This document shows positions 27,758 to 36,751 of a stretch of 64,000 nt of DNA, one piece after another. The notes beneath the pieces were generated by a model that saw only the letters and a list, made by a program, of their open reading frames with translations, was not told the DNA's origin and ran no database searches. This DNA comes from an uncultured Clostridia bacterium (lineage in GTDB: Bacteria > Bacillota > Clostridia > TANB77 > CAG-508). Numbering within the stretch: the stretch's first letter is position 1; each line of letters begins with the position of its first letter. The stretch is taken from positions 85,898 through 149,897 of the forward strand of contig CAKPPO010000001.1 in NCBI GenBank assembly GCA_934177725.1, written 5' to 3'. Position numbers and translations under genes: made by a program.

Positions 27758-27940
27758 ATGGCACAACCAAAAAGAAGATGGTCAAAAGCAAGAACAGGAT
27801 TAAAAAGATCAACATGGAAATTAGAAAATAAAAATTTAGTAGCATGCCCACATTGCCACGAAATGGTAATGCAACATAGAGTTTGCTCTAATTGCGGATA
27901 CTATAATGGAAAAGAAATAATAGCAAAAAAAGAAGACTAG
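27758..27940 (+). CDS. rpmF: 50S ribosomal protein L32
   Basis: A 60-residue zinc-ribbon ribosomal protein. MAQPKRRWSKARTGLKRSTW is the conserved N-terminus, and CPHCHEMVMQHRVCSNCGYY gives the two CxxC pairs that bind zinc. GAGGGGGGAAT precedes the ATG. In many Firmicutes rpmF follows the DUF177 gene (yceD); here it is monocistronic between its own promoter and terminator. Confidence 0.97.
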   Translation: MAQPKRRWSKARTGLKRSTWKLENKNLVACPHCHEMVMQHRVCSNCGYYNGKEIIAKKED

Positions 27941-27959
27941 AATGTTAAGTAATAAAAAT

Positions 27960-27988
27960 TGCACAGTATTTATACTGTGTTTTTTTAT
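27960..27988 (+). terminator. Terminator after rpmF
   Basis: An 8-bp perfect stem, CACAGTAT and ATACTGTG (27962-27979), followed by seven T residues. Confidence 0.88.
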
Positions 27989-28076
27989 TATTTTACTCAA
28001 AGATATTTTCAAGCCAAAAAAGTAATGTTATAATAAATCAAAAATAATAGAAAATATACAGATAGGAGTTACACAA

Positions 28077-29819
28077 ATGATAGATATACTGAATAAAATA
28101 ATGAAACAAATAAAAGAAAACAAATGGATACACTACATAATAATAATTGCTATAGGTATTGTACTAAGTATACCTTTATCTAAAATACAAATTCGAAATA
28201 CACATGACGGGGTACTTCATATGTTAAGAATATTGGGAACAAAAGATACACTGGAAATAGGTCAGATTCCTCCTCTTATTAATCAAAATTATTGTAATGG
28301 AGCAGGCTATGCAATGAATCTATTTTATCCACCTATAGTAACATATATTCCACTATTAATAAAAATATTCACATCAAGCTATATGATAACATTAAAAATA
28401 TTTGGTGGCATATGTATAGTACTTTCAGGTATTACAATGTATCAATTTGTTTATAATGTAACTAACAAAAGAATTATAGCTTTATTTTCGGCAATTTTTT
28501 ATTTAATAGCTCCTTATAAACTAGCAAATGTATATAAAAGGTTTGCTATTGGAGAATTTACAGCATTAGCATTTATGCCAATGGTATTTTTAGGATTATA
28601 TAATTTATTTAATCAAGATGGAAAAAAACATTACTATATTGTAATTGGTGCAGTAGGGTTAATGCTTTGCCATACAGTCACAACATTATACACAGCAATA
28701 TTTTGCTTAATATATGTATTGTTTAATATAAAGAAAATAAAAGAAAAAGGAATAATAAAAAAATGTATAATAGATGTAATATTTATTTTACTAATAAGCA
28801 TTTTATTTTGGTTTCCTTTATTAGAAGCTACGAAAGCTTGTGATTATGCAATTATGGATGATTCAATAATTGCAACAAATGGACAATATGCTTCCAGTCA
28901 TACTATTTCTTTATCGCAGTTATTTAAAGATAAAGGAGAAGAAAATGGAACTACATTTTTAATTGGAATTCCAACCATTGCATTACTAATATTGACAATA
29001 TTCGTCTATAAAAAAATAGATAACTCATATAAAGAGATATATCTGATAAATTTAATATTTGCTTTGATATCTATTTTTATGGCAAGTAGATTCTTTCCAT
29101 GGAAGATTATGCCTGGAATATTATGCAAATTGCAATATCCATGGAGAATGATGGGATTTTTTAACTTCTTTACAAGTTTTATATGTGGAGTAAATTTATA
29201 TATTATATTAAGACAACTAATAAAAAGAGATAATATTCGTCTAATTGTTTCTATAATTTTTGTTGTATTATCTGTGATTTATAGCAATAAAATTATGTCT
29301 AGTTTCTACGCAACAGATACCAATTTAGATAATACTTACGAAACAGCAATATTAAAAAATAAAAAAATATCTCACATGTCAATAAATCGTGATTATATGC
29401 CTGTTAGAGCTATAAGTCTACAAAATTCTTATGTAATGCAAAGAAAAGATACTACATATATCCTAGAGGGAAGTGCTAATATTATAAATGAAAATAAGGT
29501 AAATCTTACAGACAATATAGAAATTGAGAATATTACAAAGGGTACAACATTAGAATTTCCATATTATTATTATGTAGGTTATAAAGTTACTATTGAAATG
29601 TCAGGTGGAAATGTAAAAGATATAAAACCAATAGAATCTAAAAATGGTTATCTTTCATGTGTTATAGATGAAAATATAGATAGGGCTATTATAAAAGTAG
29701 AATATGTTGGAACTACAATTACTTATGTTTCATATATTATTTCACTAATAAGTTTAATTGGTTTTATTATATATGTAAGATATGAAGTAAAAAAAGGAGA
29801 AGATAATGTCAAAAATTAA
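28077..29819 (+). CDS. GT-C-like polytopic membrane protein, first of a tandem pair
   Basis: A 580-residue integral membrane protein with about eleven segments to residue 420, an outer soluble domain (about 430-550) and a final helix. The first outer loop reads IRNTHDGVLHMLRILGTKD, then NQNYCNGAGYAMNLFYPP, as in large bacterial membrane proteins related to YfhO and annotated as having a 6-pyruvoyl-tetrahydropterin-synthase-related domain. The aspartate and histidine of that loop are the likely active-site residues of a lipid-linked sugar transferase. It overlaps the next gene by 14 nt and is clearly its paralogue, so the two may act as a pair. Confidence 0.7.
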   Translation: MIDILNKIMKQIKENKWIHYIIIIAIGIVLSIPLSKIQIRNTHDGVLHMLRILGTKDTLEIGQIPPLINQNYCNGAGYAMNLFYPPIVTYIPLLIKIFTSSYMITLKIFGGICIVLSGITMYQFVYNVTNKRIIALFSAIFYLIAPYKLANVYKRFAIGEFTALAFMPMVFLGLYNLFNQDGKKHYYIVIGAVGLMLCHTVTTLYTAIFCLIYVLFNIKKIKEKGIIKKCIIDVIFILLISILFWFPLLEATKACDYAIMDDSIIATNGQYASSHTISLSQLFKDKGEENGTTFLIGIPTIALLILTIFVYKKIDNSYKEIYLINLIFALISIFMASRFFPWKIMPGILCKLQYPWRMMGFFNFFTSFICGVNLYIILRQLIKRDNIRLIVSIIFVVLSVIYSNKIMSSFYATDTNLDNTYETAILKNKKISHMSINRDYMPVRAISLQNSYVMQRKDTTYILEGSANIINENKVNLTDNIEIENITKGTTLEFPYYYYVGYKVTIEMSGGNVKDIKPIESKNGYLSCVIDENIDRAIIKVEYVGTTITYVSYIISLISLIGFIIYVRYEVKKGEDNVKN

Positions 29820-31533
29820 AGCTATATTAGAAAAGGAAAACGTAAAATGTATAATATTGTTATTTATAGCTTCATTATTTATTTGCATGCCACTAATAAG
29901 TAAAAAAATAGATATAACATATGATGACGGAATACAACATATAGCAAGGCTAATGGGAACATATCAGTCCATTACAGAAGAACAGAGTTTTCCAGTTATA
30001 ATGTCAAATTTCTGCAATGGATTTGGATATTCGTGGAATCTGTTTTATAGTCCGCTTACAGCATATTTACCATTAATATTTAAAATTTTTGGAGCATCAT
30101 TTATTGAATGTATAAAAATATTTATGTTTTTATGTATTTTTGCATCTGCTATTGCTATGTACTTTTGCACAAAAGAGATAACAAAAAACAAAAAAATAGC
30201 TGTACTTGCAGGAATATTTTATGTTTTTGCCCCATATAGACTAACAGATATGTATTTGCGAAATGCATTAGCAGAGTTAGTTTCATTCACATTCTTACCA
30301 ATGGTATTTCAGGGATTATATGGAGTATTAAAAAACAAACCAAAAAGAGAATACATATTTATAGCTGGATGTGTTGGATTGATTTTAACGCATACAGTAA
30401 TTACTTTATATGTTGCAATTATTTGCTTTATCTATTTATTAACTCAAATTAAGAAATTAAAAGAATCTAAAAAAATAGCAATAAAAATTGTAATTTACAT
30501 TGTAGTTATATTAGCTATAACAAGTTTCTTTTGGATACCACTATTAGAACATAAATTAAATGCAAATTATGAAGTATTTAAACCAGGCAGAATGGAAAGA
30601 ACGGACGTACTTATAGCATTCAAATTAAATTTCTATGATTTATTTATGACAAAATCAAGTAATATTATGATTTATGAAATAGGACTATTAAGTGTTATAG
30701 CCTTAATATTAACACCTTTAGTTATAAAGAAAATAAACAGAAAACTAAAAGGAACAGATTGTTACTACTTCTATTTATTTTCACTAATAACAGGAATAGT
30801 ATGCTGCATTATGACTTTAAATATATTTCCATTTGAACATTTACCAGCTACATTAAAAATGTTACAATTTTCATTTAGATTATTAGAGTTTTCTTCATTT
30901 TTCTTTGCTTTTGTAGTTGCAATTAACATAAAAATACTAGTAAAGAATTTAAATTATAAAGATATTTTTGTAGTAACAGGTGTATTAATGTTAACTACAC
31001 TAACATTTATTTCACATTTACATTTTAAAGAAGAAGATATAGATGAAAGCAAGTTATGGCCAGCAGTAGCAGTTACGGAAAACACTGGCAGAGTCCATGC
31101 TGGTTGTGCAAGTTTTGAATATTTGCCATGCAAAGCCTTTGAAAATAGAAAATATATAGAACAAAGATCAGATGATGTAATTGTACTTAATGGAACAGCT
31201 GACATAGAAAACAAACAAAAAAATGGAACTAAATTAACTTGCAATATTAGCAATGCAACAGAAGAAACTGAAATAGAACTTCCTTATATTTATTATTTAG
31301 GATATAATGTTAAACTAGAAAATAATGGCAAAAAGAAAACTATAAAAACATTTGAAACTGAAAATGGTTTTGTTGGAATTAAAGTCTCAAATATTGAAAA
31401 AGGAACATTGAAAGTTAAATACACTGGAACACCAATAATGCATATTTCTAGATTTGTTTCTATAATCGGAGTAGGGCTAGTTATATGTAAGATAACTATT
31501 GTAGATAGGAAAGTATTGCATAAAGTTACATAA
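29806..31533 (+). CDS. GT-C-like polytopic membrane protein, second of a tandem pair
   Basis: A 575-residue paralogue of the preceding gene with the same layout: ITYDDGIQHIARLMGTY in the first outer loop, NFCNGFGYSWNLFYSPL, FAPYRLTDMYLRNALAELV, and a C-terminal outer domain with IELPYIYYLGYNVKLENNG just before the last helix. It starts inside the end of its partner behind AAAGGAGA (29793-29800), which suggests translational coupling. The predicted role is sugar transfer or flipping at the outer face, by family resemblance only. Confidence 0.7.
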   Translation: MSKIKAILEKENVKCIILLFIASLFICMPLISKKIDITYDDGIQHIARLMGTYQSITEEQSFPVIMSNFCNGFGYSWNLFYSPLTAYLPLIFKIFGASFIECIKIFMFLCIFASAIAMYFCTKEITKNKKIAVLAGIFYVFAPYRLTDMYLRNALAELVSFTFLPMVFQGLYGVLKNKPKREYIFIAGCVGLILTHTVITLYVAIICFIYLLTQIKKLKESKKIAIKIVIYIVVILAITSFFWIPLLEHKLNANYEVFKPGRMERTDVLIAFKLNFYDLFMTKSSNIMIYEIGLLSVIALILTPLVIKKINRKLKGTDCYYFYLFSLITGIVCCIMTLNIFPFEHLPATLKMLQFSFRLLEFSSFFFAFVVAINIKILVKNLNYKDIFVVTGVLMLTTLTFISHLHFKEEDIDESKLWPAVAVTENTGRVHAGCASFEYLPCKAFENRKYIEQRSDDVIVLNGTADIENKQKNGTKLTCNISNATEETEIELPYIYYLGYNVKLENNGKKKTIKTFETENGFVGIKVSNIEKGTLKVKYTGTPIMHISRFVSIIGVGLVICKITIVDRKVLHKVT

Positions 31534-31602
31534 TGTGGTATAATTTTATTAGTTACTTTTAATATTTTAACACTATAAAAGCATCTTAAGGAGGAAAACA
31601 AT

Positions 31603-32358
31603 ATGAACACTATATTAACAACAGTTACATCACGGTACAATTTACCATCATGCTGGTTATACAATAATAATAGATATTGTATAGAAGGTCCAATTAAGCT
31701 TAAGTATAATATATGGCTTAGAAAATTGCCTTGTGTAGAAACTGAGCATGAAGGTATTTTACAAGAACTGGGTATTAGTTACAAAAAAGTAACAACTCAG
31801 TATTTAGAATATTGGGATAAAGACTTCTACGAAACTGAAGAAATTTGCTTACCTTTGTATGCTAAAGTAGTAAACGCATACAAATATACAGGCAAAAACT
31901 ATACAGGGAATATTCTAACGTTAGATACTGTTGAAAGAGCTTCTGAGCTTGAAGAGATTGTTCAACAAAAAATTAAGGAACAAGAAAATAAAAGACTGGA
32001 AAAAATGAGGCAAGACAGATGGTATGAATATGCTGAGAAAGTGTTAGAAGCTAACATTTATGCAGTTACTTGGCCCAATGGAAAAGACTTTCCATATCAG
32101 GCAGCAAGCATGACAAATGAGGATTTGGAATTAAGAAAAGCAGATAATCGTTTTAAGGTCTTAGTTACAAGAGATTCAAGAGACAGGAAAGTTAGCTGTT
32201 ATGGAGTCTTTGATATGGGCAAAATTGCTCATGGCGGATATCTAACATTATTTGTACCGGAAAATATTGCAGGATATATTGTAGGCAAAGGCGGATGCAA
32301 CAAAAAACGATGGGAGAAAGAATTAGGTGTTAAAAAAATTAGTGTTGTTGGTGTATAA
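31603..32358 (+). CDS. KH-domain-like protein of unknown function
   Basis: A 251-residue soluble protein. The last 40 residues (YLTLFVPENIAGYIVGKGGC, then NKKRWEKELGVKKISVVGV) have the GxxG loop and flanking strand-helix pattern of an RNA-binding KH domain. The centre (about residues 105-145) is a charged helix (EEIVQQKIKEQENKRLEKMR). The N-terminal 100 residues are not recognised. AAGGAGGAAAAC gives a strong start, and a strong terminator follows, so it is a stand-alone unit. Codon use is less A-biased than the neighbours. RNA binding is inferred from the KH loop only. Confidence 0.65.
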   Translation: MNTILTTVTSRYNLPSCWLYNNNRYCIEGPIKLKYNIWLRKLPCVETEHEGILQELGISYKKVTTQYLEYWDKDFYETEEICLPLYAKVVNAYKYTGKNYTGNILTLDTVERASELEEIVQQKIKEQENKRLEKMRQDRWYEYAEKVLEANIYAVTWPNGKDFPYQAASMTNEDLELRKADNRFKVLVTRDSRDRKVSCYGVFDMGKIAHGGYLTLFVPENIAGYIVGKGGCNKKRWEKELGVKKISVVGV

Positions 32359-32396
32359 CAACAACTAAAATAGTAAAAATTGTTTTACATTATAAG

Positions 32397-32443
32397 CTCA
32401 TCTTATTAAACAAAAAGTTTAGTAAGATGAGTTTGTTTTTTTG
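32397..32443 (+). terminator. Terminator after the KH-domain gene
   Basis: A 15-bp perfect stem (CTCATCTTATTAAAC, 32397-32411, and its complement at 32417-32431), 5-nt loop, then a T-rich tail. Confidence 0.88.
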
Positions 32444-32545
32444 TTAATGTGTGAAGTGAAAATTAGATACAATTCTATAAATATATTTATGATTAAATGC
32501 AATTTAAAAGTTTTAAACCAACCATTCAATAAAATAAAAAATTCG

Positions 32546-32574
32546 TTGACTAAATAATAAAAATGATATAAAAT
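32546..32574 (+). promoter_or_regulatory. Putative promoter of der
   Basis: TTGACT at 32546-32551, 17 nt, TAAAAT at 32569-32574. The 85-nt leader contains a small hairpin (AAGGTTT and AAACCTT, 32602-32622) of unknown meaning. Confidence 0.6.
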
Positions 32575-32659
32575 ATGTAATGTAAAAAATACAGAAAAAT
32601 AAAGGTTTATAGGTAAAACCTTATTAAAAACCTAAATATATTATATAAGGATATTAAAA

Positions 32660-33985
32660 ATGAGTAAACCAACAGTAGCAATAGTAGGAAGACCAAATGT
32701 AGGAAAGTCTACATTTTTTAATTATATAGTAGGAAAAAGAATATCAATAGTACAAGATGAGCCGGGTGTTACCAGAGACAGAGTTTATGCAGATGCAACT
32801 TGGAAAGGTAAAACTTTTACATTAATAGATACAGGGGGAATAGAGCCAGAATCTGAAGATATTATTGTTTCGCAAATGCGTGATCAAGCTAATATAGCAA
32901 TAGATATTGCAGATGTAATAATATTTTTAACAGATATAAAACAAGGTGTTACAGCAGCAGATAAAGAAATAAGCTTAATGCTTAAAAAATCTAAGAAACC
33001 TGTTGTTTTAGTTTGCAATAAAGCGGATAATTACGGAAAAACTTCTGACGATATATATGAATTTTATAATTTAGGTTTAGGAGACCCACATCCTGTTTCT
33101 TCAGTTAATGCAATAGGAATTGGAGATGTATTAGATGCAATTTATGAGGAATTTCCTGAAACAGAAAAAGAAGATGATGACGAAACTATAAAAGTTGCAA
33201 TTATAGGAAAACCAAATGTAGGCAAATCTTCTTTAGTAAATCAAATATTAGGTGAAAATAGAGTAATAGTAAGTGATATAGCAGGAACCACTAGAGATGC
33301 AATAGACTCAAACTTTGAAAATGAGTTTGGTAAATATGTATTTATAGATACTGCAGGAATTAGAAGAAAATCTAAAGTAGATGAACAGATTGAAAAATAT
33401 AGTGTTATGAGAAGTCTTCTAGCAGTAGAACGTGCAGATGTATGCCTACTTATGATAGATGCAAACGAAGGAGTAACAGAACAAGACAAGAAAATAGCAG
33501 GAGAAGCTCATGAAGCAGGAAAAGCAAGCATTATTGTTATAAATAAATGGGATGCATACGAAAAAGATGAACATAGTATGGAAAAATACAAAAAACAAGT
33601 ATATAGTGAGCTTGCATATTTATCTTATGCACCGATAATATTCATATCAGCAAAAACAGGTCAAAGAGTTAATAAATTGTTTGAATTAATAAATCAAGTA
33701 GCTAATCAAAATGCATTACGTGTTTCAACTGCAGTATTAAATCAAGTATTAAATGAAGCAATAGCAATAGTGCAGCCACCAACAGATAAAGGAAAAAGAT
33801 TAAAAATTTATTATATGACTCAAGCAACTACAAAACCACCAACATTTGTTGTATTTGTAAATGATAAAAAATTATTCCATTTTTCTTATGAAAGATATTT
33901 AGTAAATCAAATAAGAAAAGAATTTACTTTAACAGGAACACCAGTTAGAATAATGGTAAGAGAAAAGAAAGATAAAGATGTCTAA
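32660..33985 (+). CDS. der: Ribosome assembly GTPase Der (EngA)
   Basis: A 441-residue protein with two G domains in tandem and a C-terminal KH-like domain; it assists 50S subunit maturation. Domain 1: GRPNVGKSTFFN (P-loop), DTGGIEPES and NKAD. Domain 2 (from about residue 176): GKPNVGKSSLVN, DTAGIRRKSKV and NKWD. The C-terminal ~90 residues end in TGTPVRIMVREKKD as expected. The length is standard. It begins the der-plsY-gpsA-dtd run, an order common in Firmicutes for der, plsY and gpsA. A GGGAC palindrome begins 4 nt after its stop. Confidence 0.98.
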   Translation: MSKPTVAIVGRPNVGKSTFFNYIVGKRISIVQDEPGVTRDRVYADATWKGKTFTLIDTGGIEPESEDIIVSQMRDQANIAIDIADVIIFLTDIKQGVTAADKEISLMLKKSKKPVVLVCNKADNYGKTSDDIYEFYNLGLGDPHPVSSVNAIGIGDVLDAIYEEFPETEKEDDDETIKVAIIGKPNVGKSSLVNQILGENRVIVSDIAGTTRDAIDSNFENEFGKYVFIDTAGIRRKSKVDEQIEKYSVMRSLLAVERADVCLLMIDANEGVTEQDKKIAGEAHEAGKASIIVINKWDAYEKDEHSMEKYKKQVYSELAYLSYAPIIFISAKTGQRVNKLFELINQVANQNALRVSTAVLNQVLNEAIAIVQPPTDKGKRLKIYYMTQATTKPPTFVVFVNDKKLFHFSYERYLVNQIRKEFTLTGTPVRIMVREKKDKDV

Positions 33986-33988
33986 ACT

Positions 33989-34024
33989 AAAAGGACATTT
34001 GGGGACGGGTCACTTTTGTCCTTT
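33989..34024. repeat. GGGAC-core palindrome B, between der and plsY
   Basis: Arms AAAGGACA and TGTCCTTT (33990-33997 and 34017-34024) around the same 19-nt loop as behind polA (TTTGGGGACGGGTCACTTT). It stands 4 nt after the der stop and 75 nt before plsY. Confidence 0.8.
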
Positions 34025-34099
34025 ACATAAAATTACTAAAAGGTTGAAAACTTGAAATTTTAATTTAGCATAAAAATTAAATTTAAAGGAGAAAAAATT

Positions 34100-34735
34100 A
34101 TGTTAGTTTATATTATTGTAGCAGTTATTGCATATTTATTAGGAAGTATTAGTTTTTCAGTAATAATTAGTAAAAAAATGGCAGGATTTGATGTAAGAGA
34201 AAAAGGCAGTGGAAACGCAGGTACAACTAATGTTTTAAGAAGTGTTGGAAAAAAAGCAGCTGTAATAACTCTTATATTTGATGTATTAAAAGGAGTACTA
34301 GCAGTATTAGTAGCTTATATAGCTGGAAATATAGTAAAAGAAGGTGTAGATAAAGCTCTATTAATTCAAATAGCAGGTTTGTTAGTTATAGTAGGTCATA
34401 CATTTCCAATTTTCTTTGGTTTCAAAGGAGGAAAAGGAATTGCAACAGCATTAGGAGTATTATTAATTACAAACTGGAATATTGGACTAATTTGTTTAGT
34501 ATTTGCGTTAGTACTAATGGCACTTACAAAAATGGTATCTTTAGGTTCAATATCAGCTGCAATACTATTCCCAGTACTAATTTTATTTATGCCACATACA
34601 GCATATTTGGTAGATGGAAATTATATTATATATAGTATATTAATTGCAGTTTTAGTTGTATTTAATCATAGAGCAAATGTAAAAAGATTATTAAACGGAA
34701 CAGAAAACAAATTAGATTTTAAAAAATTCAAATAA
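34100..34735 (+). CDS. plsY: Glycerol-3-phosphate acyltransferase PlsY
   Basis: A 211-residue integral membrane enzyme (about five segments) that acylates glycerol-3-phosphate using acyl phosphate, the first step of phospholipid synthesis. Conserved loops: GSISFSVIISK near the N-terminus, the glycine-rich GSGNAGTTNVLR (about residues 37-48), GHTFPIFFGFKGGKGIAT, and FNHRANVKRLLNGTENK at the end. AAAGGAG precedes the ATG. The downstream partner gpsA makes its substrate. The stop codon directly touches palindrome E. Confidence 0.97.
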   Translation: MLVYIIVAVIAYLLGSISFSVIISKKMAGFDVREKGSGNAGTTNVLRSVGKKAAVITLIFDVLKGVLAVLVAYIAGNIVKEGVDKALLIQIAGLLVIVGHTFPIFFGFKGGKGIATALGVLLITNWNIGLICLVFALVLMALTKMVSLGSISAAILFPVLILFMPHTAYLVDGNYIIYSILIAVLVVFNHRANVKRLLNGTENKLDFKKFK

Positions 34736-34784
34736 ATTACCAAAAGGGACGTTTCCTTTTGGTTAATCTGTCCCTTTTGGTAAT
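34736..34784. repeat. GGGAC-core palindrome E, between plsY and gpsA
   Basis: A perfect 15-bp stem (ATTACCAAAAGGGAC, 34736-34750, and its complement at 34770-34784) with a 19-nt loop. It starts on the base after the plsY stop and ends 28 nt before gpsA. It has no T run of terminator type. Confidence 0.85.
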
Positions 34785-34812
34785 TCTAACTTTTATAAGG
34801 AGAAAAAATAAA

Positions 34813-35796
34813 ATGAAAAATATAGCAATAATAGGTAGTGGAAGCTGGGGTGTAGCGCTAGGTATACATTTAGCAAAACTAGGAAATAAAGTAAAAATCT
34901 GGTCTTTTATGCAAGAAGAAGCAGATTTAATAAACAACGAAAGAAAGTGCAAATTTTTACCAGAGGTAACATTACCAGAAGGAATATATTGTACAACTTC
35001 ATATGAAGAGGCAATAAAAGAAAGTGAAATAATATTACATGTAACACCATCAAAATTTACTAGAAATACAGTAAAAGAATACAAAAAATATGTAACAAAT
35101 CAAACTATTGTAATATGTACAAAAGGCTTTGAAAAAGAAACATTATCATCATTAGATGAAGTATTTAAACAAGAAATACCAAATTTAAAACTTGCTGTTT
35201 TATCAGGACCAAGCCATGCAGAAGAAGTTTCTAAAGCAGTACCAACAGCAATGGTAATAGCATCTGAAAATGAAGAAATAGCAAATGAATTAAGAGATAT
35301 ATTCATGAACGAAAACTTAAGAGTATACACATCAAAAGATGTTAAAGGAGTAGAATTAGGGGGAGCATTAAAAAATATAATTGCATTTTGTGCAGGAGTT
35401 GCAGCAGGAATAGGACTTGGAGACAATTCATTTGCAGCACTAATAACAAGAGGACTATGCGAAATTTCGAGACTAGGAGTAGCGTTAGGAGGAAAATACG
35501 AAACATTTTATGGACTAACAGGACTTGGAGACTTAATAGTTACATGCTTAAGTGAACATAGTAGAAATAGAACAGCTGGAAAGCTTATGGGACAAGGAAA
35601 AACATTAGAAGAAGCAAGAAATCAAATAGGAATGGTAATAGAAGGCGTAGACAATATAGAAGTTGCATATGAACTTGCACAAAAATATGATGTAGATATG
35701 CCAATAGTGAATGCAGTATATGATATGTTATATAACAATTTATCACCAAAAGAAGGAGTAATAAGACTAATGACACGTGACAAAAAAGCAGAATAA
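34813..35796 (+). CDS. gpsA: Glycerol-3-phosphate dehydrogenase GpsA
   Basis: A 327-residue NAD(P)-dependent enzyme that reduces dihydroxyacetone phosphate to glycerol-3-phosphate for phospholipids. It shows the N-terminal GSGSWGVALGIHLAKLGN, LSGPSHAEEV, GALKNIIAFCAGVAAGIGLGDNS with the catalytic lysine, and GLGDLIVTCLSEHSRNR. ATG 34813 follows AAGGAGA at 34797-34803. The longer frame from 34759 would start inside palindrome E and adds 18 unconserved residues. It forms an operon-like run with plsY. Palindrome F begins on the base after its stop. Confidence 0.97.
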   Translation: MKNIAIIGSGSWGVALGIHLAKLGNKVKIWSFMQEEADLINNERKCKFLPEVTLPEGIYCTTSYEEAIKESEIILHVTPSKFTRNTVKEYKKYVTNQTIVICTKGFEKETLSSLDEVFKQEIPNLKLAVLSGPSHAEEVSKAVPTAMVIASENEEIANELRDIFMNENLRVYTSKDVKGVELGGALKNIIAFCAGVAAGIGLGDNSFAALITRGLCEISRLGVALGGKYETFYGLTGLGDLIVTCLSEHSRNRTAGKLMGQGKTLEEARNQIGMVIEGVDNIEVAYELAQKYDVDMPIVNAVYDMLYNNLSPKEGVIRLMTRDKKAE

Positions 35797-35824
35797 TCAC
35801 AATTGGGACAGTCCTTAATTGTGA
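35797..35824. repeat. GGGAC-core palindrome F, between gpsA and dtd
   Basis: Arms TCACAATT (35797-35804) and AATTGTGA (35817-35824) enclose GGGACAGTCCTT. A related GGACAATCTGCGACAG follows at 35830-35845, so the element may be a degenerate double copy. It begins on the base after the gpsA stop and ends before the dtd binding site (AAGGAG). Confidence 0.65.
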
Positions 35825-35866
35825 AATTTGGACAATCTGCGACAGATTTAAGGAGAAACAAAAATT

Positions 35867-36304
35867 ATGAAATTAGTTATTCAAAGAGTAAAGCATGCTA
35901 AGGTAGAAGTTGAAAACAAAATAGTAGGAAAAATAGGGCAAGGTTTTCTTGTCCTTCTTGGTGTAGGTCCAGATGATACAAAAGAAACAGCAGATTATTT
36001 AGTACAAAAGCTTATAAAACTACGTGTGTTTGAAGATGAAAATGGTAAAATGAATCTTGCCTTAAAAGATATAAATGGGGAATTATTAATAGTTTCTCAA
36101 TTTACATTATATGCAGATTGTTCAGGTGGTAACAGACCAAGTTTTACATTAGCAGCTAAACCAGATATAGCAAATGAGTTATATGAATATTTTATAAGTA
36201 AGTGCAACAAAGAAAATGTAAAAGTAGAACATGGAATTTTGGGGGCAGACATGAAGGTGGAACTTTTAAATGATGGTCCAGTAACAATAATTTTAGAAAA
36301 ATAG
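35867..36304 (+). CDS. dtd: D-aminoacyl-tRNA deacylase
   Basis: A 145-residue homodimeric enzyme that removes D-amino acids (and glycine) from mischarged tRNA. MKLVIQRVKHAKVEVENK, the active-site LIVSQFTLYADCSGGNRPSF and the C-terminal LLNDGPVTIILE are the family signatures. The length is standard. TTAAGGAGA precedes the ATG. It ends the der-plsY-gpsA-dtd run, followed by a bidirectional terminator that also carries the GTCCC core. Confidence 0.97.
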   Translation: MKLVIQRVKHAKVEVENKIVGKIGQGFLVLLGVGPDDTKETADYLVQKLIKLRVFEDENGKMNLALKDINGELLIVSQFTLYADCSGGNRPSFTLAAKPDIANELYEYFISKCNKENVKVEHGILGADMKVELLNDGPVTIILEK

Positions 36305-36316
36305 AAAAAAATAATT

Positions 36317-36351
36317 AACCTGTTTTTTTGCTCCGTCCCTAAAAACAGGTT
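36317..36351. terminator. Bidirectional terminator with GTCCC core (palindrome G)
   Basis: An 11-bp perfect stem (AACCTGTTTTT, 36317-36327, and AAAAACAGGTT, 36341-36351) whose loop is TTGCTCCGTCCCT. It lies between the dtd stop and the end of the convergent minus-strand gene. The loop core links it to the GGGAC palindromes. Confidence 0.75.
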
Positions 36352-36357
36352 ATATTT

Positions 36358-36654
36358 TTAATATGGGAACCTTTCATATAAATATCGAATTAATTCATCA
36401 ACATTATTTTCGCTAACATTAATTAGAACATCTTTATCTAAACTTACCCACATATTAATTTTAAAATCATCTTTATTATCCATAAAAACTCCTATAATAT
36501 CAGCCATTTCAATAGGATTTTTATATAATTTTTCCCATTCTAATAAAGAAGATTTTTCTTCATCAATATTTATATTTGTTTTATTATAAAATCTATTTAA
36601 AAATTTGTAAATTTCACCTTTTTCATTACTAAATAACTTTACAATTGTACCCAT
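36358..36654 (-). CDS. Hypothetical 98-residue protein
   Basis: A small acidic protein beginning MGTIVKLFSNEKGEIYKFLN and ending in VDELIRYLYERFPY, with SSLLEWEKLYKNP in the middle. The start is ATG 36654 behind AAAAGGAG. A longer frame to 36750 has no binding site and overlaps the promoter region of the divergent gene. No membrane helix or recognised domain is visible. It is convergent with dtd. No function is proposed. Confidence 0.65.
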   Translation of the reverse strand: MGTIVKLFSNEKGEIYKFLNRFYNKTNINIDEEKSSLLEWEKLYKNPIEMADIIGVFMDNKDDFKINMWVSLDKDVLINVSENNVDELIRYLYERFPY

Positions 36655-36751
36655 CAAAAAATCTCCTTTTATAAATATTATAGAAAAAAATTTTTTATAT
36701 ATACTAGGAATAAATTTCAATTTTTTAGAAAAACTACAATTGAGGTGCAAT

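Noticed and set aside
34759..34812. Longer start for gpsA
   Set aside because: The extension lies in palindrome E, has no binding site of its own and is not conserved GpsA sequence.
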